This document shows, piece after piece, positions 35,194 to 45,800 of a stretch of DNA of 64,000 nucleotides. Numbering within the stretch: the first letter of the stretch is position 1; each line of letters starts with the position of its first letter. Both the position numbers and the translations under genes were made by a program. This DNA is from Rhizorhabdus histidinilytica. GTDB taxonomy: Bacteria > Pseudomonadota > Alphaproteobacteria > Sphingomonadales > Sphingomonadaceae. The stretch covers positions 1 through 64,000 of the forward strand of contig NZ_FUYM01000009.1 of NCBI RefSeq assembly GCF_900167915.1. Direction: 5' to 3'. Below the pieces are notes generated by a model. It saw nothing but the letters and a program-made list of their open reading frames with translations. It ran no database searches and was not told the origin of the DNA.

Positions 35194-36194
35194 GCTTTTC
35201 CGACGACGCTCTCCGGCAGGTCCTTCCCGAACACGCGCTGATAATATTCGGCGACCAGCGGCCGCTCGCTCTCGTCGCACTTGTTGAGGAAGGACAGGCG
35301 GAAGGCGAAGCCCACATCGTTGAAGATCAGCGCGTTCTGCGCCCAGCTGATGACGGTGCGCGGGCTCATCACGGTCGAAATGTCGCCCGCCATGAAGCCC
35401 TGGCGGGTCATGTCGGCGACCTTGACCATATCCTCGACCACCTTCTTGCCGTCGGGCTTGTCATATTCGCCCGACTTGGCGAGCACGATCTGCGCCTCGG
35501 TCGCGGCGGGCAGATAGTTGAGCGTGACGACGATGTTCCAGCGGTCCATCTGGCCCTGGTTGATCTGCTGAGTGCCGTGATAGAGACCGCTCGTGTCGCC
35601 GAGGCCGACGGTGTTGGCGGTCGAGAACAGGCGGAACCAGGGGTTCGGGCGAATCACCCGGTTCTGGTCGAGCAGGGTCAGCTTGCCCTCGGTCTCCAGC
35701 ACGCGCTGGATCACGAACATCACGTCCGGGCGGCCCGCGTCATATTCGTCGAAGACGAGCGCGGTCGGGGTCTGCAGCGCCCAGGGCAGCAGGCCTTCGC
35801 GGAACTCGGTGATCTGCTGGCCGTCGCGCAGCACGATCGCGTCGCGGCCGATCAGGTCGATGCGGCTGATGTGCGCGTCGAGGTTGATGCGGATGCACGG
35901 CCATTTGAGCCGCGCCGCGACCTGCTCGATATGGCTCGACTTGCCGGTGCCGTGATAGCCCTGGACCATCACGCGGCGGTTGTGCGCGAAGCCCGCGACG
36001 ATCGCCAGGGTGGTGTCCGGATCGAACACATAGGCGGGATCGAGATCGGGAACCCGCTCGTCGGCCTCGGAGAAGGCCGGCACTTCGAGATCGCTGTCGA
36101 TCCCGAACAGGTCACGCACCTTCACCATCCGGTCGGGGGCCGAAAGCACCGTGTCGGTGCGGCTGTCGGGCTGGACGTTGGGCAGGTCGGTCAT
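35190..36194 (-). CDS. cobS: CobS-like MoxR-type AAA+ ATPase (cobaltochelatase CobS subunit family)
   Basis: The 334-residue product (ATG 36194; an in-frame start at 36227 is possible) has a MoxR-type AAA+ module: Walker A GYHGTGKS at residues 79-86, Walker [11 protein letters not shown], and sensor segments [20 protein letters not shown]. CobS hexamers drive cobalt insertion with CobT and CobN in aerobic B12 synthesis; without those genes here, another remodelling role is possible. It is first in the coupled cobS-phosphatase-cobT set, with the J-domain gene 43 bases upstream on the same strand. Confidence 0.93.
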   Translation of the reverse strand: MTDLPNVQPDSRTDTVLSAPDRMVKVRDLFGIDSDLEVPAFSEADERVPDLDPAYVFDPDTTLAIVAGFAHNRRVMVQGYHGTGKSSHIEQVAARLKWPCIRINLDAHISRIDLIGRDAIVLRDGQQITEFREGLLPWALQTPTALVFDEYDAGRPDVMFVIQRVLETEGKLTLLDQNRVIRPNPWFRLFSTANTVGLGDTSGLYHGTQQINQGQMDRWNIVVTLNYLPAATEAQIVLAKSGEYDKPDGKKVVEDMVKVADMTRQGFMAGDISTVMSPRTVISWAQNALIFNDVGFAFRLSFLNKCDESERPLVAEYYQRVFGKDLPESVVGKA

Positions 36195-36237
36195 GGGGTA
36201 AGCCTTTGGGGATAGCCTTGGGATCAAACTTTGCTGC

Positions 36238-36861
36238 TTATGCGAAGGCGGGACGGCCTTTGAGCTGCGTATAAGCCGAAATCACGTCCTGCAAAGCCTT
36301 CTCGTGGGTCCGGTCGCCGCCATTTTTGTCCGGATGGTAGCGGCGGACCAGCTCGGCATAGCGGCTGCGCAAGGCGCGCCGGTCCGCATCCTTGCCAAGT
36401 CCCAGGACCTTGAGCGCCTTGCGATCGCCTTCCGACAGCGGGCGGCCATCGGTGCGCTCCTGCTCCGCGCGGCGGGCGAATCGGGCACCGATCGCATCGA
36501 GCGGATCAGTGAAGTCGGACCAGCGCGGACCGGCTCCCGCATTGGGCGAGAAGGCCCGCGTCTCGCGATCCCAGCCGCCATAGGGGGTCTGCTGCGCCTC
36601 GATCTCCTCGGTGCTCATGCCCTCGAAGAAATTATAGCCGCTGTTGAACGCGCGGACATGATCGAGGCACAGATAGCGCCAGTCCCCCGGCCCATCGAAG
36701 CCCGACGTCCGCCCACCCCGCGCGGGCGCGCGGAACTCGCCCGCGCCTTCGCAACCGGGTTCGGCGCATGGCCGCGCCCCGCTCTCGATACGGCCATGGA
36801 AACGGGTCCGTGTCTTCCTGGCCGTGGATTCTTCGCTCAACGCTCGCCTCTCGTCATGCAA
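36238..36861 (-). CDS. J-domain protein (DnaJ-like molecular chaperone)
   Basis: The 207-residue product carries a J domain at its C terminus (about residues 140-202) with the HPD motif at 176-178 ([11 protein letters not shown]). The N-terminal part has a Cys pair region ([12 protein letters not shown] and RYLCLDH) that may bind zinc. J proteins stimulate DnaK ATPase. The inverted architecture (J domain last) is characteristic of the alphaproteobacterial family that sits next to cobS and bolA. It is divergent from bolA, with only 78 bases between. Confidence 0.92.
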   Translation of the reverse strand: MHDERRALSEESTARKTRTRFHGRIESGARPCAEPGCEGAGEFRAPARGGRTSGFDGPGDWRYLCLDHVRAFNSGYNFFEGMSTEEIEAQQTPYGGWDRETRAFSPNAGAGPRWSDFTDPLDAIGARFARRAEQERTDGRPLSEGDRKALKVLGLGKDADRRALRSRYAELVRRYHPDKNGGDRTHEKALQDVISAYTQLKGRPAFA

Positions 36862-36939
36862 TCCCAGGTTCCTGCTTATCCAGGATTTCCGAGTCGGCGG
36901 ATGTTCTCATCCGCCTCGAAATCCTTCTATATAGGACGG

Positions 36940-37224
36940 ATGAGCGAACTTCCCACCGGCCCCGTCGCCGCCGAGATCAGCCGCCGCCTCACCGCCGCGC
37001 TCGCCCCCACTCGACTCGCCGTGATCGACGACAGCGAGAGCCATCGCGGCCATGCCGGGCACGACGGATCGGGTGAAAGCCATTTCACCGTCGAGATCGA
37101 GAGCCCCGCCTTCGCCGGCCAGAGCCGGGTGGCGCGCCAGCGTGCCGTCAACGCCGCGCTCGGCGACCTGCTGCGCGACCGGATCCATGCCCTGGCGATC
37201 CGGGCGAAGGCGCCGGGCGAATAG
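36940..37224 (+). CDS. BolA-family protein
   Basis: The 94-residue product has the BolA fold signature: [13 protein letters not shown] (with the conserved His) and the C-terminal [30 protein letters not shown]. BolA proteins work with monothiol glutaredoxins in Fe-S handling and stress responses. AGGAC precedes ATG 36940. Only one long upstream open frame exists and it covers the divergent J-domain gene, so the short start is right. Confidence 0.92.
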   Translation: MSELPTGPVAAEISRRLTAALAPTRLAVIDDSESHRGHAGHDGSGESHFTVEIESPAFAGQSRVARQRAVNAALGDLLRDRIHALAIRAKAPGE

Positions 37225-37292
37225 CGGCGCGCGGGAACTTTCCGTTCCGGCCTTCCGTTCTCCACCCAATCCGCTGGGATGGAGGGACTCCA

Positions 37293-37475
37293 ATGTTGAA
37301 ATGGGCGCTTATCTTCCTCGTCGTCGGCCTGGTCCTCGGTGCGCTGGGCTTCGGCGGCATCGGCGGTGCCTTCGTCGGCATCGCCAAGATCCTGTTCTTC
37401 ATCGCGATCGCGCTGTTCATCATCTTCGCGCTGCTCGCGCTGTTCGCGGGCAAGAAGATCAGCGACTCGATATAG
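37293..37475 (+). CDS. DUF1328-family small membrane protein
   Basis: The 60-residue product [20 protein letters not shown]... has two hydrophobic segments separated by Gly-rich turns and ends in GKKISDSI, matching the UPF0391/DUF1328 (YtjA-like) family. GGAGGG lies just upstream of ATG 37293. Function is unknown; relatives are small inner-membrane proteins often induced by stress. Confidence 0.88.
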   Translation: MLKWALIFLVVGLVLGALGFGGIGGAFVGIAKILFFIAIALFIIFALLALFAGKKISDSI

Positions 37476-37550
37476 CGCACGGTCGCGAATTCGGCAGGGC
37501 CGCCGCGCATGCCCCTGTGCGTGGCGGCCCGCTTGGATTATCATTCCCCC

Positions 37551-37901
37551 ATGAAGATCGTCACCGCCGCCGTCCTCGCCGCCCTGATCGCCGCCGCCGC
37601 CCCGGCTTTCGCCGCCAACAGCTTCAGCGACCAGCTCAAGAAGCTGTCGCCGCTCCAGCAGCGTGCGACCCTGCGGCGCGCCGTGCTTGACGAGGGCAAA
37701 TATTGCCGGCGGATCGGCCCGGTCGCTTATCAGGGCCCCTACAAGAACCTCGAGATGTGGACGGTCCAGTGCGACCGCGACGCCGCCTATGCCGCATTCA
37801 TCGGCCAGGACGGTTCGGTCCAGGTGCGCCCCTGCGCGGACCTCGCCTCGCTCAAGCTGCCGACATGCCGCCTGCCGAAGCCGGCTCCGGCGAGGAAGTG
37901 A
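37551..37901 (+). CDS. Small secreted protein of unknown function
   Basis: The 116-residue product starts at ATG 37551 with a signal peptide (MKIVTAAVLAALIAAAAPAFA). The mature part has a basic stretch (LSPLQQRATLRRAVLDEGKY) and four cysteines (KYCRRIG, VQCDRD, RPCADL, PTCRL) that could form two disulfides in the periplasm. I do not recognise a named family. Short sphingomonad periplasmic proteins of this kind are common, and the coding pattern is convincing. Confidence 0.8.
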   Translation: MKIVTAAVLAALIAAAAPAFAANSFSDQLKKLSPLQQRATLRRAVLDEGKYCRRIGPVAYQGPYKNLEMWTVQCDRDAAYAAFIGQDGSVQVRPCADLASLKLPTCRLPKPAPARK

Positions 37902-37907
37902 CCCCGC

Positions 37908-38993
37908 TCAGGCGCCCATCGCGACCAGGAAGATGAAGAAGATCAGCGCAGCGGTATAGGCCGAGACGATCAGCGCGATGGTCCGCCAGAGCGCGCCGAA
38001 CCGACCGAGGCCGTAGGCGCCCTTGAGCTGCCGGTACATGTGCCAGGGCGGGAACAGCAGCAGCACGAGCACGATCAGCCCGTCCGGCGCGCCGACCGCC
38101 GCCGCGATGCTGAGCGCCACCACCATCAGCGTCATCGCCGACAGCGAATAGGTCGCGAAGACGGCATGGTCGTACAGGCCGACGTCGCGCCGGAACAGGA
38201 ACAGCAGCCAGATGAAGGGCAGCGAGATCGGGATCAGCGCCCAGGAGAATTTATAGGCGCTCGACTGGAGCTTGTAGACGGCCAACTCGGGATTGGCGGC
38301 GGCGTGGCGGATGACGTGGTCGACCCCGGGCACGCCGGTCTTGAGTCCCGCCTTTTCGACGTCGATCGGCTCGCTCTTGATATCGGGCTTGAGCACGCCC
38401 TTGGTCACCAGCCGCAGCTCGGCCTCCTGCGAGACGAGGTCGCCCAGCCGCTCGTTGAGGTCGGGGTCCTTCTGTCCCTTCGCCTTGAGCGCCGCCTTCT
38501 GCGCGCGGAGCGCCTTGAGGTCGGCCTCGACCTTGACGAGCTGGTTGGCGGCGTCGCTCCGCGCCTTCGCCACCGACGCGGCATCCTCCGCGCTCAGCGG
38601 CCCGAACGGCCCGCCGAGCAGCCCGAACACCGCGACCATCAGGAACACCGAGAAGAGGAACAGCGCCATCGGCGAGACGAACTTGACCCGCTCTCCTTCG
38701 ATATAGCGACGCGTCACCTCGCCCGGGCGGCGGAACAGCAGCGGCAGGGTGTGCCAGGTGCGCCCTTCGAAATGGAACACGCCGTGGAGGATGTCGTGGA
38801 ACAGCGCGCCGGCGGTACGGTGGATGTGCCCCGCCTGCCCGCAGGCATGGCAATGCGCGCCGATCAGCGCCGTACCGCAGTTCCGGCAGGCGCCGCCATG
38901 CGCGCCATGCCCCGCCGGGCCGGCGCCGTCGACGGCGCGCGCGACGACCGCCCCCGTCGCGACATCGGCCATCGCTTCGAATTCCCCTGACAT
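37908..38993 (-). CDS. DUF3667-type membrane protein with N-terminal zinc ribbon
   Basis: The 361-residue product opens with a treble-clef-like Cys set (Cys36, Cys39, Cys48, Cys51 in [18 protein letters not shown]), then the DUF3667 segment [21 protein letters not shown], split here, one membrane helix, a Lys/Ala-rich coiled-coil region (about 150-190) and four C-terminal membrane helices. The function is unknown; it should lie in the inner membrane with the ribbon in the cytoplasm. It is divergent from proA with a 77-base gap. Confidence 0.87.
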   Translation of the reverse strand: MSGEFEAMADVATGAVVARAVDGAGPAGHGAHGGACRNCGTALIGAHCHACGQAGHIHRTAGALFHDILHGVFHFEGRTWHTLPLLFRRPGEVTRRYIEGERVKFVSPMALFLFSVFLMVAVFGLLGGPFGPLSAEDAASVAKARSDAANQLVKVEADLKALRAQKAALKAKGQKDPDLNERLGDLVSQEAELRLVTKGVLKPDIKSEPIDVEKAGLKTGVPGVDHVIRHAAANPELAVYKLQSSAYKFSWALIPISLPFIWLLFLFRRDVGLYDHAVFATYSLSAMTLMVVALSIAAAVGAPDGLIVLVLLLFPPWHMYRQLKGAYGLGRFGALWRTIALIVSAYTAALIFFIFLVAMGA

Positions 38994-39070
38994 GGATGAA
39001 AGCTAGCATTGCCCGTGGCCAAGCGCGAGTGGGCTTTGGCTGGCGGCGGGCCCATGCTAGGGAGCCGCGC

Positions 39071-40372
39071 ATGACCGAGACCCTCGCCATCCGCCCCGCC
39101 GACGCGCCCAAGGATGCCGTCAAGGATTCTGGCGCCCTGATCGCGGACATGGGCGCGCGCGCGCGCGCCGCCGCCGTCCGGCTGGCCGGAGCGCCGACCG
39201 CCGACAAGGCGAAGGCGCTGACCGAGGCCGCCAAGGCGATCCGCGCCCAGGCGCCCGCGATCCTCGCCGCCAACGCCGAGGACGTGGCGCGCGCCAGGGC
39301 CAACGGCCTGACCGCCGCGATGATCGACCGGCTGACGCTCGATCCCGCCCGGCTTGAAGGCGTCGCCGCCGGGCTGGAAGCGGTCGCTGCGCTGCCTGAT
39401 CCGGTCGGCCAGCGGATCGACGAGACGCGCCGCCCCAACGGCCTGCTCCTCCAGCGGGTCCGCGTGCCGCTGGGCGTGATCGGGATCATCTACGAAAGCC
39501 GCCCCAATGTCACAGCCGACGCCGGCGCGCTGTCGCTGATGTCGGGCAATGCCTGCATCCTGCGCGGCGGATCGGAAGCGACCGCCAGCAACCGCGCGAT
39601 CCACGCCGCGCTGCTCGACGGCATCCGCGCCGCCGGCCTGCCGGAGGACGCGATCCAGCTCGTCCCGACCACCGATCGCGCCGCGGTCGGCGCGATGCTG
39701 GCGGCGCAGGGGCTGATCGACATCATCGTGCCGCGCGGCGGCAAGAGCCTGGTCGCGCGGGTGCAGGACGAAGCGCGGGTGCCGGTGCTCGCCCATCTCG
39801 ACGGCATCGTCCATCTCTACATCGACCGCGCCGCCGATCCCGCCAAGGCGGTGCCGCTCGCGGTCAACGCCAAGATGCGCCGTACCGGCGTCTGCGGCGC
39901 CGCCGAGACGCTGCTGATCGACCGCGCCTATGGCGACGGCGCCACGATCATCGGGGCGCTGATCGATGCTGGCTGCGAGGTGCGCGGCGACGCCGGCGCC
40001 CGCGCGCTCGACAGCCGGGTGCTGCCCGCGACCGACGGCGACTGGGACTGCGAATATCTCGACAGCATCGTCTCCGTGGCGATCGTCGACGGAGTCGAGG
40101 GTGCGATGGCCCACATCGCCCGTCACAGCTCGCACCACACCGACGCGATCGTCACCGACGACCAGCCCACCGCAGACCGCTTCCTCGCCGGAGTCGACAG
40201 CGCGATCGTGATGCACAATGCCTCGACCCAGTTCGCCGACGGCGGCGAGTTCGGCCTTGGCGCCGAGATCGGCATCTCGACCGGCCGCCTCCACGCGCGC
40301 GGCCCGGTCGCGCTCGAAGGTCTCACCACCTACAAATGGCTGGTGCGCGGCGAGGGACAGTTGCGACCGTAA
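39071..40372 (+). CDS. proA: Gamma-glutamyl phosphate reductase
   Basis: The 433-residue product has the aldehyde dehydrogenase-fold ProA signature: [25 protein letters not shown], and the catalytic-Cys segment [14 protein letters not shown], ending with [19 protein letters not shown] split over two strands. It reduces glutamyl-5-phosphate to the semialdehyde in proline synthesis. GGGAGCC precedes ATG 39071; an upstream in-frame start at 38996 overlaps the divergent gene region and is not needed. proB is not adjacent. Confidence 0.95.
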   Translation: MTETLAIRPADAPKDAVKDSGALIADMGARARAAAVRLAGAPTADKAKALTEAAKAIRAQAPAILAANAEDVARARANGLTAAMIDRLTLDPARLEGVAAGLEAVAALPDPVGQRIDETRRPNGLLLQRVRVPLGVIGIIYESRPNVTADAGALSLMSGNACILRGGSEATASNRAIHAALLDGIRAAGLPEDAIQLVPTTDRAAVGAMLAAQGLIDIIVPRGGKSLVARVQDEARVPVLAHLDGIVHLYIDRAADPAKAVPLAVNAKMRRTGVCGAAETLLIDRAYGDGATIIGALIDAGCEVRGDAGARALDSRVLPATDGDWDCEYLDSIVSVAIVDGVEGAMAHIARHSSHHTDAIVTDDQPTADRFLAGVDSAIVMHNASTQFADGGEFGLGAEIGISTGRLHARGPVALEGLTTYKWLVRGEGQLRP

Positions 40373-40396
40373 CTTCACGCCCTCACAAGCCCCAAT

Positions 40397-40486
40397 CGTC
40401 ATGCCGGCGGAGGCCGGCATCTCAGGCGGCTCCTGCCTCTACCTCTTCTCCTCCCTCCGGAGATGCCGGCCTCCGCCGGCATGACG
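40397..40486. repeat. Palindromic intergenic repeat
   Basis: Outer arms CGTCATGCCGGCGGAGGCCG and their inverse enclose about 40 bases of pyrimidine-rich sequence. The element starts 25 bases after the proA stop and may serve as its terminator. The design resembles the REP-like elements at 892 and 29315 but with different arm sequence. Confidence 0.75.
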
Positions 40487-40573
40487 GACTTGGTGAGCAC
40501 GCCATAGCGGCGCTGTACGATCGATAAGTTTATCTCGTTTGTAGGGAATGGGCCCCGCCCCCACTTTCCCGCC

Positions 40574-41893
40574 ATGGCCGCAGCCCCCAAGCCCGCATCG
40601 CGTTATGTCAGCAGCTTCGGTCTGCAGGTCCTCGCCGGCATGGCGGTCGGGCTGCTGCTCGGCCTGCTCGCGCGGTCGATCGGCCCGGTTGGCGAGGCGC
40701 CCAACGGACTGGCACAGGCGCTCGATCTGGTCGGGACGATCTTCGTCGACCTGCTCAAGGCGCTGGTGCCGCCGCTGATCTTCGCGGCGATCGTCAGCTC
40801 GATCGTCAACCTGCGCGACATCAACAATGCCGCGCGGCTGGTCGGGCAGACGCTGCTGTGGTTCGCGATCACCGCGCTGATCGCGGTGACGATCGGCATC
40901 GCGCTTGGCCTGCTGATCCAGCCCGGCGTCGGTTCGGGCGCGGTCCCGGCCGAAGCGGCGACGCCCAAGACGGTGGGCAGCTGGCTCGACTTCCTCAAGG
41001 GCCTCGTCCCCGCCAACGCGCTCGGCATCGCCGCCACCGGCAAGGCGGCCGACGACGGCGGCATCACCGTCACGCTCGGCTTCAACGCCCTCCAGATCAT
41101 CGTCATCTCGATCGCGGTCGGCGCGGCGGCGTTGCGCGCGGGGGAAGCGGCCGAGCCGTTCATCGGCTTCGTCCGCGGCCTGCTCGCGATCATGCGGCGG
41201 CTGCTCTGGTGGGTGATCCGGCTGACCCCGATCGGCAGCGCCGGGCTGATCGGCACCGCGATCGTCAAATATGGCTGGGACGCGCTGGCCGGGCTCAGCG
41301 CTTTTGCCATCGCCATCTATGTCGGCCTCGCGATCATCCTGCTGCTGGTCTACCCGATGCTGCTGCTGCTCAACGGGATCAGCCCGCGCCGCTTCTTCAA
41401 GGGCGCCTGGCCGGCGATCCAGCTCGGCTTCGTGTCGCGCTCCTCGGTCGGCACCCTGCCCGTCACCGAACGCTCGGCGGAGGTGCTCGGCGTGCCGCGC
41501 AGCTATGCCGCCTTCGCGGTGCCGCTCGCCTCGACCACCAAGATGGACGGCTGCGCCGCGCTCTATCCGGCGATCTCGGCGATCTTCGTCGCGCAATTCT
41601 ATGGCCTGCCGCTCGGGCTGACCGACTATGGGCTGATCGTGCTGACCTCGGTGCTCGGTTCGGCCGCGACCGCCGGGCTGACCGGCGCCACGGTGATGCT
41701 GACCCTGACGCTGTCGACGCTCGGCCTGCCGCTCGAAGGCGCCGGCCTGCTGCTGGCGATCGACCCGATCCTCGACATGGGCCGCACCGCGATCAACGTC
41801 GCCGGCCAGATCCTCGTGCCGATGATCGTCGCCCGGCGCGAGGGCATATTGGATGAGCCGGTCCCCGAAGGCCTGCTGCCGGCCGAAGCCTGA
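40574..41893 (+). CDS. Dicarboxylate/amino-acid:cation symporter (DAACS, SDF family)
   Basis: The 439-residue product is highly hydrophobic with about eight membrane spans and re-entrant loop signatures of the GltP/DctA family: SRSSVGTLPVT (hairpin 1), STTKMDGCA (TM7, equivalent of NMDG) and DPILDMGRTAINV (TM8 substrate-binding Asp/Arg/Asn). The Arg in MGRT favours dicarboxylates or acidic amino acids. No strong ribosome binding site is seen. It stands alone, downstream of proA. Confidence 0.92.
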   Translation: MAAAPKPASRYVSSFGLQVLAGMAVGLLLGLLARSIGPVGEAPNGLAQALDLVGTIFVDLLKALVPPLIFAAIVSSIVNLRDINNAARLVGQTLLWFAITALIAVTIGIALGLLIQPGVGSGAVPAEAATPKTVGSWLDFLKGLVPANALGIAATGKAADDGGITVTLGFNALQIIVISIAVGAAALRAGEAAEPFIGFVRGLLAIMRRLLWWVIRLTPIGSAGLIGTAIVKYGWDALAGLSAFAIAIYVGLAIILLLVYPMLLLLNGISPRRFFKGAWPAIQLGFVSRSSVGTLPVTERSAEVLGVPRSYAAFAVPLASTTKMDGCAALYPAISAIFVAQFYGLPLGLTDYGLIVLTSVLGSAATAGLTGATVMLTLTLSTLGLPLEGAGLLLAIDPILDMGRTAINVAGQILVPMIVARREGILDEPVPEGLLPAEA

Positions 41894-42021
41894 TCGAAAC
41901 CCTTTGCATATCCCGAACGTTCAACCCTTGTTCACGCTCTGCTTGCGATAAACTGTGGTCGAACTAGGTTGAACGCCCGCCCGACCGCGGGCATCCGGAA
42001 GAAAGACAAGGCGCTCCTAAT

Positions 42022-42675
42022 ATGCCGATCCTCCGCAAAGTCCTCGCCGCCGCCGCGCCGCTCGCGCTGCTGGCGGTTTCCGCCTGCACCCAGCCCTTCG
42101 AGGCCAAGGTGTCGCGCTTCCAGGCGCTGCCCGTGCCCGAAGGCCAGACCTTCGCGGTGGTCGCCGCCGACGCGCGCAACGAGGGCGGGCTGGAGTTCGC
42201 CCAATATGCCGGCCTCGTCACCCAGCGGCTCGCCGCTTATGGCTATCGCCCGGTCGAGGGTGGCGCCAAGCCCGAGCTGATCGTCAAGTTCGGCTATGGC
42301 GTCGACCAGGGCCAGCCCAAGACGGTCTCGCGCCCGGCGCCCGGCCCGGCCTTCGGCCCGTGGGGCGGCTGGGGCGGCCCCTATGGCCGCCGCTGGGGCT
42401 ACGGCTCCGCCTTCTATTATGGCTGGGACCCTTTCTGGTACGATCCCTGGTACCAGCAGATCGACACCTACACCGTCTACACCAGCCATGCCGAGATGGT
42501 GATCGAGCGCACCGCCGACGGGAAGCATGTGTTCGAGGGCAAGGCTCGCGCCCGCTCGCTCGACGACGCTCTGCCCAAGCTGGTGCCCAATCTGGTCGAG
42601 GCGATGTTCACCAACTTCCCCGGCCAGTCGGGCGAGGAAGTGCGCATCACGATCGCGCCGGACAAGAAGAGGTAA
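42022..42675 (+). CDS. DUF4136 lipoprotein
   Basis: The 217-residue product has a lipoprotein signal with lipobox SAC (Cys22). The mature part shows the DUF4136 pattern: FAQYAGLVTQRLAAYGYRPVEG early, a Gly/Trp/Tyr-rich loop (WGGWGGPYGRRWGYGSAFYY) in the middle and VFEGKARARSLDDALPKLVP near the end. An outer- or inner-membrane-anchored periplasmic protein of unknown function. It converges on dnaE across a palindromic repeat. Confidence 0.9.
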   Translation: MPILRKVLAAAAPLALLAVSACTQPFEAKVSRFQALPVPEGQTFAVVAADARNEGGLEFAQYAGLVTQRLAAYGYRPVEGGAKPELIVKFGYGVDQGQPKTVSRPAPGPAFGPWGGWGGPYGRRWGYGSAFYYGWDPFWYDPWYQQIDTYTVYTSHAEMVIERTADGKHVFEGKARARSLDDALPKLVPNLVEAMFTNFPGQSGEEVRITIAPDKKR

Positions 42676-42708
42676 GGGCCGGCGTGCCCGGCACGCCGCT
42701 CGCCCCAT

Positions 42709-42837
42709 CGTCATCCTGAACTTGTTTCAGGATCCACCAGGAAACGGGCGCTGCATCGCTTGTTCGGCGATCAGCGCCCGTTCTGCCCGGACAAGGCTGC
42801 GCGACAGGGTGGATGCTGAAACAAGTTCAGCATGACG
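42709..42837. repeat. Palindromic repeat between convergent DUF4136 gene and dnaE
   Basis: Arms CGTCATCCTGAACTTGTTTC and, 110 bases on, GAAACAAGTTCAGCATGACG are inverted copies; a nested hairpin GAAACGGGCGCTG...CAGCGCCCGTT lies inside. Its position between two converging genes suits a bidirectional terminator. Confidence 0.85.
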
Positions 42838-42844
42838 ACCGCCC

Positions 42845-45800
42845 TTACCCCACCACCGACAGTTGCGGGCGGCCGGCCGTGCCGATCCGGGCGGTCATGC
42901 CGGGCAGGCGCTCGATGCGGGCGACCAGCTCGGCATCGAGCTGGAAGTCGCGGCCGAGCAGCATCTGCACCTGGCTGCCGTCGGGCAGGATCGCCTTGAG
43001 GTACATCTCGCCGCGGCCGCCGCGTTCGTCGGCCATCAGCGCGGCGAGCGCCGGGATCGCCGCCGGATCGGCGGTCTCGACATCGACGCGCAGCTTGATC
43101 TGCTGCATCGACTCATAGCTCTGCAGCCCGCGCACCGTGACCCGCGGCGTCTCCTCGCCCGCGCGCCAGTCGAGCTCGACCCGCAGCAGCGCGCACGCGC
43201 CCGACCGCGCCGCGGCCTCAAGCTCGGCCGAGGCATTCTCCTCGAAGCAGGTGGCGATGAACTGCCCGCTCGAATCGGAGCAGGTCGCCATCATGTAGCG
43301 CTTGCCCTTGGCCGAGGTCCGCCAGCGGGCGTCCTCGATCAACGCCGACATCACCGAATTGACCCGCCCGCCGTCGACCGGCGCCGGCAGCGCGCACAAG
43401 GCGGCGAAGCTGCGCGCGCCGTTCGCTTCGGCGAGGTGACGCACCTGGTCGGTCGGGTGCGAGGAGAAATAGAAGCCGAAGCTCTCCTTCTCCGCCGCCA
43501 TCCGGTCGGCCAGCGTCCAGTGCAGCCCACGATCGATGCGGATCGGCGCGAGCGCGGCGGGGCTGTCCCCGAACAGGCCGCCCTGTCCACTCTCGCGCTG
43601 CTCGGAGGCGCTCGACGCATGGGCGAGGATCAGCTCGGCCGAGGCGAAGATGCCGGCACGCTCCTTCTCCAGCTCGTCGAAGGCGCCGCCGCCGGCGAGG
43701 CTTTCGAGCTGGCGGCGATTGAGCTGGCGCGGGTCGATCCGATCGGCGAAATCCTCGAGGCTTTTGAATGGCCCCTTCGCCTTGCGCGCCTCGACGAGCT
43801 GCTCCATCGCCTTCTCGCCGACGCCCTTGAGTGCGCCCAGCGCATAGCGGACGAACAGTTCCTCGCCCTGCTGCTCGACGGCGAACTCCGCCTCGCTATG
43901 GTTGATGCAGGGACCGAGGCACTGGACGCCCATGCGGCGCATGTCGTCGATGAAGATGGCGAGCTTGTCGGTCTGCGCCATGTCGTAGCACATCGACGCG
44001 GCGTAGAATTCGGCCTTGTGGTGCGCCTTCAGCCAGGCGGTGTGATAGGCGACGAGCGCATAGGCCGCTGCGTGGCTCTTGTTGAAGCCATAGCCCGCGA
44101 ATTTGTCGATCAAGTCGAACAGCTCGTTGGCCTTGTCCGCGCTGATGTCGTTCGCGGCGCAGCCCTCGACGAAGCGGCTGCGCTGGGCGTCCATCTCCGC
44201 CTTGATCTTCTTGCCCATCGCGCGGCGCAACAGGTCAGCGTCGCCAAGCGAATAGCCGGCGAGGATCTGCGCCGCCTGCATCACCTGCTCCTGGTAGACG
44301 AAGATCCCGTAGGTCTCCTTCAATATGCCTTCGAGCAGCGGGTGCGGATATTCGATCTCCTCGCGCCCGTTCTTGCGGGCGCCGAAGGTCGGGATATTGT
44401 CCATCGGGCCCGGCCGGTAGAGCGACACCAGCGCGATGATGTCCTCGAAGCAGGTCGGGCGGACGGCTGCCAGCGTGCGGCGCATGCCTTCCGATTCGAG
44501 CTGGAACACGCCGACCGTGTCGCCGCGCTGGAGCAGGGCATAGACCTCGGGATCGTCCCAGGGCAGCGCGTCGAGGTCGACCTCGATCCCGCGCTGGTTG
44601 AGGAACTGCACCGCCTTCTGCAGCACCGACAGCGTCTTGAGGCCGAGGAAGTCGAACTTCACCAGCCCCGCGCCCTCGACGAACTTCATGTCGAACTGGG
44701 TGACGGGCATGTCCGAGCGCGGATCGCGGTAGAGCGGCACCAGCGCGTCGAGCCGCCGGTCGCCGATCACCACGCCGGCCGCATGGGTCGAGCTGTGGCG
44801 CGGCAGGCCCTCCAGCTTCATCGCCAGGTCGAGCAGGCGGCGGACCTCGACGTCGCCCTTATATTCGGCGGCGAGCTCGGGCACGCCGTTGAGCGCACGG
44901 TCCAGCGTCCAGGGGTCGGTCGGGTGGTTGGGTACGAGCTTGGCGAGCCGGTCGACCTGGCCGTAGCTCATCTGCAGCACGCGGCCGGTGTCCTTGAGCA
45001 CGGCGCGCGCCTTCAGCTTACCGAAGGTGATGATCTGCGCGACCTGGTCGCGGCCATATTTCTCCTGGACGTAGCGGATCACCTCGCCACGCCGGGTTTC
45101 GCAGAAGTCGATGTCGAAGTCGGGCATCGACACGCGTTCCGGGTTGAGGAAGCGTTCGAACAGCAGGCCCAGCCGCAACGGATCGAGATTGGTGATGGTC
45201 AACGCCCAGGCGACCACCGACCCGGCGCCCGATCCGCGCCCCGGGCCGACCGGGATGCCATGTTCCTTCGCCCATTTGATGAAGTCGGCGACGATCAGGA
45301 AGTAGCCGGGAAACCCCATCTTGATGATGATTTCCGTCTCGAATTCGAGCCGGTCGAAATAGGCCTGGCGCTGCTCGGCATCGGTGACGCCCAGCTTCTC
45401 CAGCCGCATCTCCAGCCCCTCGCGCGCGTCGCGGCGCAGCGCCTCGGCCTCGCCCTCGCGGTCGCCGGCGAGGCTGGGCAGGATCGGCTTGCGATAGGGC
45501 GCGGCGACGGCGCAGCGCTGCGCCACCACCAGCGTGTTCGCCAGCGCCTCGGGAACGTCCTCGAACAGCTTCGCCATCTCTGCGGCAGGCTTCATCCACA
45601 GATCGGGCGAGCTGCGCGGCCGTTCGGCGGTGTCGATGTAGGAGGAGCTGGCGATGCACAGCATCGCATCGTGCGCGGCATGGAATTCGGGCTCGGCGAA
45701 ACAGGCCGGGTTGGTCGCGACCAGCGGCAGGTTCCGCGCATAAGCGAGGTCGATCAGCGCCTCCTCCGCCGCTTCCTCCTCGGCATTGCCGCGCCGGACC

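Noticed and set aside
32591-36194. CobS/CobT as evidence of cobalamin synthesis
   Set aside because: No cobN or other corrin gene is seen, and CobS/CobT-like pairs occur widely without the pathway, so the B12 role is not claimed.
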